Virus record (IMG/VR): IMGVR_UViG_3300033145_000247
Coordinates: 1-38,724 of that record
DNA length: 38,724 nucleotides
Reading direction: 5' to 3' (one strand)
From: a virus
Part shown: positions 29,542-35,490 of the stretch, piece by piece
Numbering within the stretch: position 1 is the stretch's first letter
How the letters are laid out: the number at the start of each line of letters is the position of its first letter
Position numbers and translations under genes: made by a program
The notes under the pieces: model-generated
What the model was told of the DNA's origin: nothing
Database searches by the model: none
What the model saw: the letters and a program-made list of their open reading frames with translations, nothing else

Positions 29542-30104
29542 ACTCAAACGATAATAATCTGGAATTAGATGAGAGTCCAACCGTAACGGCTCAATGCCTA
29601 CTTTGCGGTAGCGATATGGGGCACGACCAAGAAGGTATAAGTGAAATCCCTTGTGACCAATGCTTAAAACAGAGCGATGAGGCACGGATTTCCCTGTACT
29701 ATGAATATTATAATCTAAAGTCCGAACTCGCGACCCTACGCGAAAAGGCCGCGCTTGCTGAACGAGTTGGTATAGACTTGATCGAGCGAGTTGACAAGGG
29801 CGAATGTACAATTGTCAGCAATGAAGAAATGCATGACAGGTTTGGTAAAGACCGCTTCTATGATGTGCTGAATAAACTTAGGCCCAAGTATGACAGGTAT
29901 AAAGCACAGGCCGCGCAACTCAGGCCGGTGGTCGAGGCTTTGGAAGAAGCGAGTGTGCTTGTATGGGAAGCAATGGAGAAGAACGTGAGTCCGCTTGCAG
30001 TACATCCTGATCCAGCCGCATTGCATTCTACCTGTACAAAGGCACTCACCGACGCCCGCGCTGTGCTGGACCCGGAGGTGCGCGATGAAACCGATGAGCA
30101 TTGA
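29538..30104 (+). CDS. Mosaic zinc-binding protein C
   Basis: The 188-residue protein starts MNSNDNNLELDESPTVTAQC. It has CLLCGSDM and CDQCLKQSD (about residues 20-46) as a probable zinc ribbon, then SELATLREKAALAERVG, shared in part with protein B (ELATLRDSEA), and a long helical region. The end, AVLDPEVRDETDEH, is encoded by a 21-bp sequence repeated at 31143-31163 in the HNH gene. It overlaps the next gene by 20 bp. Confidence 0.7.
   Translation: MNSNDNNLELDESPTVTAQCLLCGSDMGHDQEGISEIPCDQCLKQSDEARISLYYEYYNLKSELATLREKAALAERVGIDLIERVDKGECTIVSNEEMHDRFGKDRFYDVLNKLRPKYDRYKAQAAQLRPVVEALEEASVLVWEAMEKNVSPLAVHPDPAALHSTCTKALTDARAVLDPEVRDETDEH
30067..30087 (+). repeat. 21-bp direct repeat, left copy
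   Basis: This sequence is repeated exactly at 31143-31163. Each copy encodes the peptide DPEVRD at the end of one gene and supplies the GGAGG site and ATG of the following gene. The copies bracket the ADP-ribosyltransferase-like and HNH genes, suggesting insertion or exchange of that cassette by recombination. Confidence 0.9.
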
Positions 30105-30690
30105 TGATTTGATTACACATTGTAGAAAAGAGGGGGCTTGCTCAAATAATAAGTATCCTGATTTTGGCAAAGGGATGCAAGCGGCCTACCTTAAAATCGC
30201 AGACCACATCGAAGCCAACCGCCCCGCACTCGAAGCCGGTACGCGGGAGCCTGTCACGCCATGCTTTCACGCCACGACATCTGACCGGGTTGAAAGCATC
30301 CTTGAAAACGGCTTGCTCCCAAACTCCGACCCGTCTTACTTCAAGTCGAAAACCCCGTACGTGATGCTGTCAGAAAAGCCCTGGTGGACCTTGCACGGAA
30401 GCGATACGGTTGTTTTCGTCGTGACCGATCCGGCAATCAAGCGGAAGTATTTCGATGACCCGGAAGGTTTGCGTTGGCCTAAACCGATTGAGCCGTGCTA
30501 CTTGCAAGTGCTCGAAGCCGGTACGCGGGGGGTGCTGAGAGACAAGATCAGCAAGGCATGGTATGAATATTCACTTGATGTGAATCTTGGCGATGTACTG
30601 GATTTGATCGATGGTAAGCCGAACAGGATAGATGCGGTGCTTACTTGCAATAGTGAGCATTCCGTGGTAGAATCTAAGCATGAAGAATAG
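30085..30690 (+). CDS. ADP-ribosyltransferase-fold-like protein
   Basis: ATG 30085 has GGAGG 6 nt upstream and gives 201 residues. After a helical N-terminus (about 1-55), the segment CFHATTSDRVESILENGLLPNSDPSYFKSKTPYVMLSEKPWW (60-101), then SDTVVFVVTDP, follows the pattern H-x-T/S ... I-L-x-x-G-L seen at the NAD site of Tpt1/DarT/ART-fold enzymes, with a candidate H62. The second fold half is harder to place, so activity is uncertain. Substrate could be a host protein, RNA or DNA; no antitoxin-like partner is visible. The C-terminal codons contain the promoter of the next gene. Confidence 0.55.
   Translation: MKPMSIDDLITHCRKEGACSNNKYPDFGKGMQAAYLKIADHIEANRPALEAGTREPVTPCFHATTSDRVESILENGLLPNSDPSYFKSKTPYVMLSEKPWWTLHGSDTVVFVVTDPAIKRKYFDDPEGLRWPKPIEPCYLQVLEAGTRGVLRDKISKAWYEYSLDVNLGDVLDLIDGKPNRIDAVLTCNSEHSVVESKHEE
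30645..30673 (+). promoter_or_regulatory. Promoter of second HNH gene (leaderless type)
   Basis: TTGCAA (30645-30650), a 17-bp spacer ending in TGG, and TAGAAT (30668-30673) are followed after exactly 6 nt by ATG 30680. No Shine-Dalgarno is present. The promoter lies within the 3' end of the upstream gene. Confidence 0.7.
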
Positions 30691-31177
30691 AATCTGTAAT
30701 AAATGTGGTAGAGAGAGAAAGATCAAATGGGGAGAACGCTGGTATTGCGGGCCATGCCAGAGAGCAAAAGGGCGACGATATAAAGAAAATAACAGACTTC
30801 TTATACGGAAAAAGGCGAGAGAATGGAAGCGTCGAAATTATGACAGACTCCAGAATAAATCTAAGAATATTGCCAGAAAGAAATGGTTGCTTAAAGGCGA
30901 TGTCACCAGAGAGCAACTTATAGAACTCTACGAAAGTCATGGGGAATCATGCCACTATTGCGGTTCGGATATTAAAACGATCAGATTTAATCCGGTCCAG
31001 CCTTTGGGTTTCGATCATAAAACTCCGCGGTCCAGGGGCGGCAAACACACAATTAAAAACATCGTACCCTGTTGTGCTGACTGCAATAATAAAAAGAATT
31101 CTCGGACATATCGTGAATATATTGAGTATAGAAAATCCATTGTGGACCCGGAGGTGCGCGATGCAGTTCAAACGTGA
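30680..31177 (+). CDS. HNH endonuclease with N-terminal zinc ribbon
   Basis: The 165-residue protein has an N-terminal zinc ribbon (C6, C9, C23, C26), a basic helical linker (about 28-70) and a classic HNH core: CHYC at 91-94, FDHKTPRSRGG at 111-121, N127 and CCADCNNKK at 131-139. This is the active-site pattern of nicking or double-strand HNH enzymes. It has its own promoter, overlaps the upstream gene by 11 bp, and its final residues (VDPEVRDAVQT) come from the repeated junction sequence also found at 30067. These points indicate a mobile, free-standing homing endonuclease. Confidence 0.9.
   Translation: MKNRICNKCGRERKIKWGERWYCGPCQRAKGRRYKENNRLLIRKKAREWKRRNYDRLQNKSKNIARKKWLLKGDVTREQLIELYESHGESCHYCGSDIKTIRFNPVQPLGFDHKTPRSRGGKHTIKNIVPCCADCNNKKNSRTYREYIEYRKSIVDPEVRDAVQT
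31143..31163 (+). repeat. 21-bp direct repeat, right copy
   Basis: Exact copy of 30067-30087. It forms the last codons of the HNH gene and the ribosome site and ATG of the ASCH gene. Confidence 0.9.
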
Positions 31178-31499
31178 AATGGCTGACCTGGTACTTGCCG
31201 GGGATAAAACGCAGACGCGCCGGTTAAAGCCGCCACGCTACAAGGTCGGATCGATTCAGCCTGTCCAGTGCGGTTATCGAGACAAGGCGCGGGGGCATAT
31301 CAAGATACTGGACATCAGGGAACAGCGGCTCGGTGATATTACATACGCTGATGCCAGAGCGGAGGGCTTCAATTCGGTTTCAGCTTGCAGAATATACATA
31401 ATTAAGATCAGTCCGGGAGTTGCCTGGACGATGCGCACCGTTTTGACAGTCTACGAATTCGAGCTTATGGAGGACGGCGATGCCGCTCATAACAATTGA
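31161..31499 (+). CDS. ASCH-domain protein
   Basis: ATG 31161 (GGAGG upstream) gives 112 residues. The start MQFKREMADLVLAGDKTQTRRLKPPRYKVG has the ASCH signature of I/V-x-x-G-x-KTxTRR, and VQCGYRDKARGHIKILDIREQRLGDIT forms the beta-barrel part. ASCH domains resemble PUA RNA-binding folds, and some have nuclease or amidohydrolase activity. In phages they are common small accessory genes. Residues K16, T17 and R20 would line the cleft. A nucleic-acid or modified-nucleoside ligand is likely but not demonstrated. Confidence 0.82.
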   Translation: MQFKREMADLVLAGDKTQTRRLKPPRYKVGSIQPVQCGYRDKARGHIKILDIREQRLGDITYADARAEGFNSVSACRIYIIKISPGVAWTMRTVLTVYEFELMEDGDAAHNN

Positions 31500-31677
31500 T
31501 GTCGAAGTATATTGTGCGACATGTGGGAAAGGTATTTGCCACTTGGCTGAGGATTCCACGCGCTCAGGCAGAACTCCAGCTATCACGGTTGAACCCTGTA
31601 AGGATTGCATGGAAACTGAATATGAACGTGGTCGTGCAGATGGAATTGATGAGGCTGAAGCGGAGGAAGCGACATGA
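31480..31677 (+). CDS. Small zinc-binding protein, unknown
   Basis: The 65-residue protein starts at ATG 31480 with GGAGG upstream, overlapping the ASCH gene by 20 bp. Cysteines in VYCATCGKGIC (about 11-19) and EPCKDCMETEYERGRADGIDEAEAEE suggest one four-cysteine zinc site followed by an acidic helix. Its last codons (EEAT) and the next ribosome site share a 17-base string with the following gene junction at 31897-31913. Function is unknown. Confidence 0.7.
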   Translation: MPLITIDVEVYCATCGKGICHLAEDSTRSGRTPAITVEPCKDCMETEYERGRADGIDEAEAEEAT

Positions 31678-31913
31678 TAAAGAGTGATTCGGTATTCAAG
31701 CTATTCAAGAGCCGGGATGAATTCGATGAATGGTTAAAGGCTATCGATCCATCGGTAATGTCGGGCTTGCCACACGACATAGATTACCCGATCCTGATTG
31801 AGTTGCCGATCGGCGAAATGCACGTTTTCCCTGCGAACGAAGTGTTTATAATCACGCATCTGCTCGCTGAACTTGCGAAAGAATCAGAGACGGAGACGGA
31901 GGAAGCGACATGA
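31674..31913 (+). CDS. Small acidic protein, unknown
   Basis: The 79-residue protein (MIKSDSVFKLFKSRDEFDEWLKAI and onward) overlaps both neighbours by 4 bp. It ends with the acidic helix LAELAKESETETEEAT. No zinc or catalytic motif is seen. The junction string cggaggaagcgacatga at its start and end is identical, which suggests cassette exchange. Confidence 0.65.
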   Translation: MIKSDSVFKLFKSRDEFDEWLKAIDPSVMSGLPHDIDYPILIELPIGEMHVFPANEVFIITHLLAELAKESETETEEAT

Positions 31914-32314
31914 CCATGACAGATTGGGATTCCAAGTGGGCGAAAGTTGAAAAAATCGAATGGGATGGTGATACATTCCCGATGAACGAATTCGCCGGGG
32001 ACGCATTCTTTTGGTCCGAGGATGATATTATCGAATACTTGGACCATTTGAACTTGACGGAAATCCGCCTCTGTCTTTGCAGGCAGAACGTTCCGTCGTT
32101 TGATATGCAGGATTTACTGGATGACTACTGCTGCGACGGGATAGATTATAGCAAGCAGGATGATAAAGATATAGATAGCATCAATAATATCGTCTCGGAC
32201 TGGATCGACAAGCACAAGCATCTTTACTCGTGGGAAATGGCGTATCCCGCAAAGGGTTTCGTCTATAAAAACACAGAGGCTGAACGAAATGAAGCAAATC
32301 AAAACAATCGGTGA
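31910..32314 (+). CDS. Acidic protein upstream of the endolysin, unknown
   Basis: The 134-residue protein starts MTMTDWDSKWAKVEKIEWDGD and is rich in Asp, Trp and Ile, with a cysteine group LCLCRQN and DDYCCDG. The net charge is strongly negative, as in DNA-mimic or inhibitor proteins, but that is only a resemblance. It overlaps the endolysin gene by 26 bp. Role unknown. Confidence 0.65.
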   Translation: MTMTDWDSKWAKVEKIEWDGDTFPMNEFAGDAFFWSEDDIIEYLDHLNLTEIRLCLCRQNVPSFDMQDLLDDYCCDGIDYSKQDDKDIDSINNIVSDWIDKHKHLYSWEMAYPAKGFVYKNTEAERNEANQNNR

Positions 32315-32981
32315 TAAGCCGATACTGTACGATAGGATGCCGGACAAGGGTTACGGCGTTCCGGTCGAAGGTCATCATTTCTACGGGACGGTTGAGTTAG
32401 AAACCGCGCTTGAATCGCTTGCGGTCGATCTATTAACCATCGGATGGTTGCCGCATATTGAAGCGTTCCTGAGTGCCGGATTCCAGGTAAATAAAGGATC
32501 GGTAACGAATGCACACCGGCGCGGGATTGCATGGGACTGGGATGGAGTTACGTTGATTGATAATCCCTTGAACGAAATCCCTGCATTTAAGCAAGTGAAA
32601 GTATACAAATATGCAATGCATAAAATATTGGATCATGTTAACGGGTGTGAAATAAGCCGAATGACCCATAGGTCAAGAACTCAGGCCGCCTGTTTATGTT
32701 CCCGCCATTTCGGGGTCGTTCTCGGCGACTTCTATGATAAAGCGCATGGGGATCATCTGCATTGTGACCTATCAAAGTTAGTTGCTTGGCGCGGATCAAC
32801 ATCACAGATCGGTCTTGTGCAAGCGACGCTGAACGCATGGTTTGATTCCGGCTTGAAGGTTGACCGGATACTTGGTGTAAAGACACAGGACGCATGGAGT
32901 TCGGCGAGGAATGACGGTATTGGATTCCCACACAGCGTAATGTGGTTATGGCTGATTGACACGATTGCGATGGAGCGCTGA
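32289..32981 (+). CDS. Endolysin: M15-like peptidase with peptidoglycan-binding domain
   Basis: The 230-residue protein has NAHRRGIAWDWDG (74-86), matching the H-x-x-G-x-A-x-D zinc-binding pattern of M15 D-Ala-D-Ala or extensin-like peptidases (H76, D83), and HGDHLHCD (153-160), which supplies the third ligand. Residues about 170-203 (STSQIGLVQATLNAWFDSGLKVDRILGVKTQDAW) match a PG_binding_1 repeat. The enzyme would cut peptide crosslinks of the cell wall. There is no signal peptide, so export requires the holin candidate encoded next. The order catalytic then binding domain is the reverse of some M15 endolysins but is common. Confidence 0.82.
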   Translation: MKQIKTIGDKPILYDRMPDKGYGVPVEGHHFYGTVELETALESLAVDLLTIGWLPHIEAFLSAGFQVNKGSVTNAHRRGIAWDWDGVTLIDNPLNEIPAFKQVKVYKYAMHKILDHVNGCEISRMTHRSRTQAACLCSRHFGVVLGDFYDKAHGDHLHCDLSKLVAWRGSTSQIGLVQATLNAWFDSGLKVDRILGVKTQDAWSSARNDGIGFPHSVMWLWLIDTIAMER

Positions 32982-32982
32982 C

Positions 32983-33174
32983 ATGACACTGAAAAGCTGG
33001 ACAATTTTAGGGATATGCTTTGTCGTCTCGGGGGCTGGATTCATTGTGTATACCGTGCTTAATGATATCGAAGCGTGGCAGTTCTACATTGTTGAGATTC
33101 AGAAAACTTCTAACATCGACTGGATCAAGTTTTTATTATTCATGATATGGATTACGCTGTGGGGGAAGAAATGA
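32983..33174 (+). CDS. Holin candidate, two membrane segments
   Basis: ATG 32983 has GGAG 7 nt upstream and starts one base after the endolysin stop. The 63-residue protein has two hydrophobic segments, WTILGICFVVSGAGFIVYTVL (about 6-26) and WIKFLLFMIWITLW (about 46-59), separated by a polar loop, and a lysine-containing end. Size, topology and direct placement after the endolysin fit a class II-type holin. An upstream ATG at 32956 lies inside the endolysin gene and lacks a good site. Confidence 0.75.
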   Translation: MTLKSWTILGICFVVSGAGFIVYTVLNDIEAWQFYIVEIQKTSNIDWIKFLLFMIWITLWGKK

Positions 33175-33207
33175 GCCGTGATATCAAAAATACCTGGAGG
33201 ATAAACG

Positions 33208-33522
33208 ATGGGGCAATTATCTGAAAACATCGAGGCTCTACGAGAAGCGGGATGGATATTATGTGAAATACATCCGACATCATCCCTGCATTATTCATGC
33301 GCACTAATGCCCGGATTGCTACCGATGCATTCAGAGGAGTTTGAGTGCCCGCATTGCAATGAGAAGGTTGTCTTGAAATGGAGCATCGAGGAAAGCGGCA
33401 ATATTGTCCGGGCCGCAAAATCATCAGATAAATATCAAGGGACTTATCCATGCACGTGCGGAGCCATGATTACATTTTATGACGGCGAGACTATGTATTG
33501 TCCGCCGAAATCCGGAGGATAG
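33208..33522 (+). CDS. Zinc-ribbon protein, unknown
   Basis: The 104-residue protein (MGQLSENIEALREAGWILCEIHP and onward) has CPHC (about 47-50) and CTCG (about 82-85), spaced as a zinc ribbon with an intervening KVVLKWSIEESGN strand. A GGAGG site precedes ATG 33208. Such ribbons bind nucleic acid or act as assembly folds. It follows the lysis pair but is unlikely to be a lysis gene. The 33 bp before it contain only a very short leader frame. Confidence 0.7.
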   Translation: MGQLSENIEALREAGWILCEIHPTSSLHYSCALMPGLLPMHSEEFECPHCNEKVVLKWSIEESGNIVRAAKSSDKYQGTYPCTCGAMITFYDGETMYCPPKSGG

Positions 33523-33526
33523 AACG

Positions 33527-33748
33527 ATGCTGACACTTGCCGAAATCGAAAAGCGAATCAAACCATTTAAAGGCCGTCTACACAGAGAAACCCGGCGACT
33601 TTTTGGTAATCCTACTTATTCGCTTTGGTGGGAACAGGGCGAATGGGAATTGAATATTACGGAGAATCGGGTTGATCGAATCAGATTCCGAAAGATCGCG
33701 ACAACGATCATCATTGGATTGGAAGCTCAAAATGCAAATTCAGCGTGA
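33527..33748 (+). CDS. Small basic protein, unknown
   Basis: ATG 33527 has GGAGG at 33514-33518. The 73-residue product (MLTLAEIEKRIKPFKGRLHRETRRLF and onward) is basic with aromatic WWEQGEWEL in the centre. It overlaps the following HNH gene by 17 bp. No family is recognised. Confidence 0.6.
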   Translation: MLTLAEIEKRIKPFKGRLHRETRRLFGNPTYSLWWEQGEWELNITENRVDRIRFRKIATTIIIGLEAQNANSA

Positions 33749-34058
33749 CAAATGGCGACTTTACAAGCGCACTCAGCGGGCGTATCCGCTGTACGGTCAG
33801 CCGTGCGAGGTCGTGGGTTGCTGGCGGGTAGCCGTTTGCCGGCATCACATTGACGGGGACGTGGAGAATATTAACCAGGGCAACATAAATTTGCTCTGCC
33901 TGCCCCATCACCGCGCTTTTGATACCCTGATACTCAATCATGCCCAGATTGCCGCCATACGCGATTCTGTACAGCCAGGAGCGGTTCTCGCAGAGCGGTT
34001 CGGGATATCCAAGTCTTACAGTAACCGGATCAGAGCGGGAACGAGGTTGAGGGCGTGA
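33732..34058 (+). CDS. HNH-type protein with C-terminal helix-turn-helix
   Basis: ATG 33732 has GGAAG upstream and gives 108 residues. Metal and active-site residues are C25, C30, H38-H39 (CRHHIDGD), N52 and C56-x-x-H59-H60, the HNH arrangement of short phage HNH proteins. Residues 82-103 (GAVLAERFGISKSYSNRIRAG) form a helix-turn-helix that would give target specificity. It is a third HNH-type gene, distinct from those at 419 and 30680, and has normal operon placement without its own promoter, so it may be a resident rather than mobile gene. Confidence 0.8.
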   Translation: MQIQRDKWRLYKRTQRAYPLYGQPCEVVGCWRVAVCRHHIDGDVENINQGNINLLCLPHHRAFDTLILNHAQIAAIRDSVQPGAVLAERFGISKSYSNRIRAGTRLRA

Positions 34059-34154
34059 AGGAATCTCGCAAGCCTAGAGGGTCGGGTATACGTTTTTCAA
34101 CTCCGGCGGGCGGTCTACGGATCATCCGCTGGGTTGACAAAAAGGAGCGAAATC

Positions 34155-34397
34155 ATGGCAAGTGCCGCTGAAGCATTCAAGAAAGATGCCGATCCGAACT
34201 GCACGAAATGTCTCGGGGCCGGATATGCACTCGTTAGTATCGAGCGCACAGATGAAGATCGTCAAGCGATAAAAGATATCCTGGACGATGAAAGCCTCAC
34301 CCCGACACAGAGGTTGCGGAAGGTCCGAGATGAATATGGTCCAATAGCCGGGATGGTGAAATGCCCGCACTGTTTCCGCGGACCAGAATTGAATTGA
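34155..34397 (+). CDS. Small protein with DnaJ-type zinc knuckles
   Basis: ATG 34155 follows AAGGAG. The 80-residue protein has CTKCLGAGY (16-24) and CPHCFRG (70-76), similar to the CxxCxGxG repeats of DnaJ zinc fingers, around a central acidic helix (TDEDRQAIKDILDDESLTPTQRLRKVRDEY). The stop at 34395-34397 overlaps the -35 box of the next promoter. The 96-bp gap before it holds no supported gene. Function unknown. Confidence 0.68.
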   Translation: MASAAEAFKKDADPNCTKCLGAGYALVSIERTDEDRQAIKDILDDESLTPTQRLRKVRDEYGPIAGMVKCPHCFRGPELN

Positions 34398-34422
34398 CAT
34401 CAGCCGAAACTTTTGCTATTCT
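34394..34422 (+). promoter_or_regulatory. Promoter for the replication genes
   Basis: TTGACA (34394-34399), 17-bp spacer ending in TGC, and TATTCT (34417-34422) form a near-consensus sigma70-type promoter. Transcription would begin near 34429, at a short leader frame (34430) and the folded leader described next. Confidence 0.85.
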
Positions 34423-34429
34423 GTACGGG

Positions 34430-34474
34430 ATGAACCACCGTGAATACCAACACATTACAATCAAATTGCCTTAA
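34430..34474 (+). CDS. Possible 14-residue leader peptide
   Basis: ATG 34430 stands 7 nt after the -10 box and opens a 14-codon frame (MNHREYQHITIKLP) ending at TAA 34472-34474, five bases before or within the structured leader. Its first codons overlap the 5' strand of helix 1-3, so a translating ribosome would break that helix. This may be chance, since no Shine-Dalgarno is present and length alone gives little support. Confidence 0.3.
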   Translation: MNHREYQHITIKLP

Positions 34475-34537
34475 CCGGGACGCCTCGCTTTCATCTCACG
34501 GTGGTTCGCGAGGCCGTCCCGTGAGGATATGAGATGA
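34432..34537 (+). promoter_or_regulatory. Crossing-helix mRNA leader before the replication initiator
   Basis: Segment 1 (34432-34443) is perfectly complementary to segment 3 (34496-34507) over 12 bp. Segment 2 (34477-34488) pairs with segment 4 (34508-34520) over 12 bp with one bulged C. Segment 3 lies wholly inside the loop of helix 2-4, so the two helices form a pseudoknot or exclude each other. In addition TCATCTCA (34491-34498) can pair with TGAGATGA (34530-34537), which contains the ATG at 34534. The arrangement looks like an attenuator or translational switch. An operator or replication role for the DNA repeats is the alternative. Confidence 0.7.
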
Positions 34538-35490
34538 CGCGCATGTATCAGCCGATCCAGACAAAGTATTGGGATAACGTCCGGCGCAAGGGTCTACTGC
34601 CAGATGAAATTTTGGTTGAGCTTTATCTCGTCACAAACCAGGCTTGTGGACCTTCCGGTGCGATGATTGCCGCGCCCTCGACAATTGCATATTATACCGG
34701 GATTCCAGACGAGAAATCCGATAGTGACTTATTCGGAAATATGCGCGTCGAGACAGCGTTGCGCGGACTCGAATCAAAGAAGCGCATCGAGATATTCCCC
34801 GGCGGGTGGGTTTGGGTGGTTGGCAAGTGGGAATATGAATCCACCAAGACGGAGCAAGTGCAGAAAGCCGTTGTGATCGAATTGACATCTGCGCCGGATT
34901 CCCTTGTTCAAGCCTTTTTCGATAGGTACACTGATACCCTCAATCCGACCCTCACCGTGACCCTCACTGATAGGCTCACTGTGACCGTACCGCCTATAAA
35001 GATAATTAATAAAGATAATAATAAAGAAAATAATAAAGAACACATACCCGGCAAGCCGGGTGCGCGTGTCAAAGTTGGACCGATAGCAGAGGTTCTCAAA
35101 AGGGACCAGATCGAGTACCCGGAAATCTACGCTTTCATTCAGGAGCTTTTCCCGGATGTCTGGACTGATAAGCCGAAAGAACTGAAAGCCCAGGCCGATG
35201 CGTTCCGACTGATCCTCTATCGAGATTCGACGGAATTAATGGAGGATGTCCAAGCCTGCCTGCGATGGGCCAAGGCCGACATCATCCCTGGAGCCGGACA
35301 TGGCGAATGGCAGGGTTGGGGTGTCCAGTTCAAATCGTTCCGGGGACTCAGGCGCAAGCGGGACGGCGTATCGAAGTTTGAAAAGATATGGGCGAGCTAT
35401 CAGAACAGCTTGAAGAAGCCGAAATCACATCTGGCCGCTCTTGATGATAGGGGCAAATTCAGCGGGACGAGCGGGAGGAAGAAGATATGA
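34534..35490 (+). CDS. Replication initiator (lambda O-like, winged-helix N-terminus)
   Basis: The 318-residue protein starts at ATG 34534 with GAGGA 6 nt upstream. Residues 1-105 resemble the winged-helix domain of phage replisome organisers (QTKYWDNVRRKGLLPDEILVELYLVTN, APSTIAYYTGIP, ALRGLESKKRIEIFPGGWVWVV). A repetitive linker follows (TLTV, TLTD, RLTV; about 134-152), then a charged Asn/Lys region and a C-terminal domain (ELFPDVWTDKPKELKAQADAFRLIL and WQGWGVQFKSFRGLRRKRDG) that probably contacts the loader. The linker DNA contains iterons and an AT-rich tract, as in lambda O. It binds the origin and recruits the helicase with the DnaC-like protein at 36035. Confidence 0.8.
   Translation: MTRMYQPIQTKYWDNVRRKGLLPDEILVELYLVTNQACGPSGAMIAAPSTIAYYTGIPDEKSDSDLFGNMRVETALRGLESKKRIEIFPGGWVWVVGKWEYESTKTEQVQKAVVIELTSAPDSLVQAFFDRYTDTLNPTLTVTLTDRLTVTVPPIKIINKDNNKENNKEHIPGKPGARVKVGPIAEVLKRDQIEYPEIYAFIQELFPDVWTDKPKELKAQADAFRLILYRDSTELMEDVQACLRWAKADIIPGAGHGEWQGWGVQFKSFRGLRRKRDGVSKFEKIWASYQNSLKKPKSHLAALDDRGKFSGTSGRKKI
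34924..35061. other. Candidate replication origin: 12-bp iterons, AT-rich tract, palindrome
   Basis: Within the initiator gene, copies of a 12-bp unit begin at 34936, 34948, 34960 and 34972 (core ACCCTCAC, with weaker units at 34924 and 34984). About 10 bp later comes a 46-bp tract (about 34995-35040) made nearly only of A and T with a few G. It is followed by ACCCGGC-AA-GCCGGGT (35046-35061). Iterons plus an AT-rich unwinding element inside the initiator gene is the layout of lambdoid origins. Confidence 0.7.
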
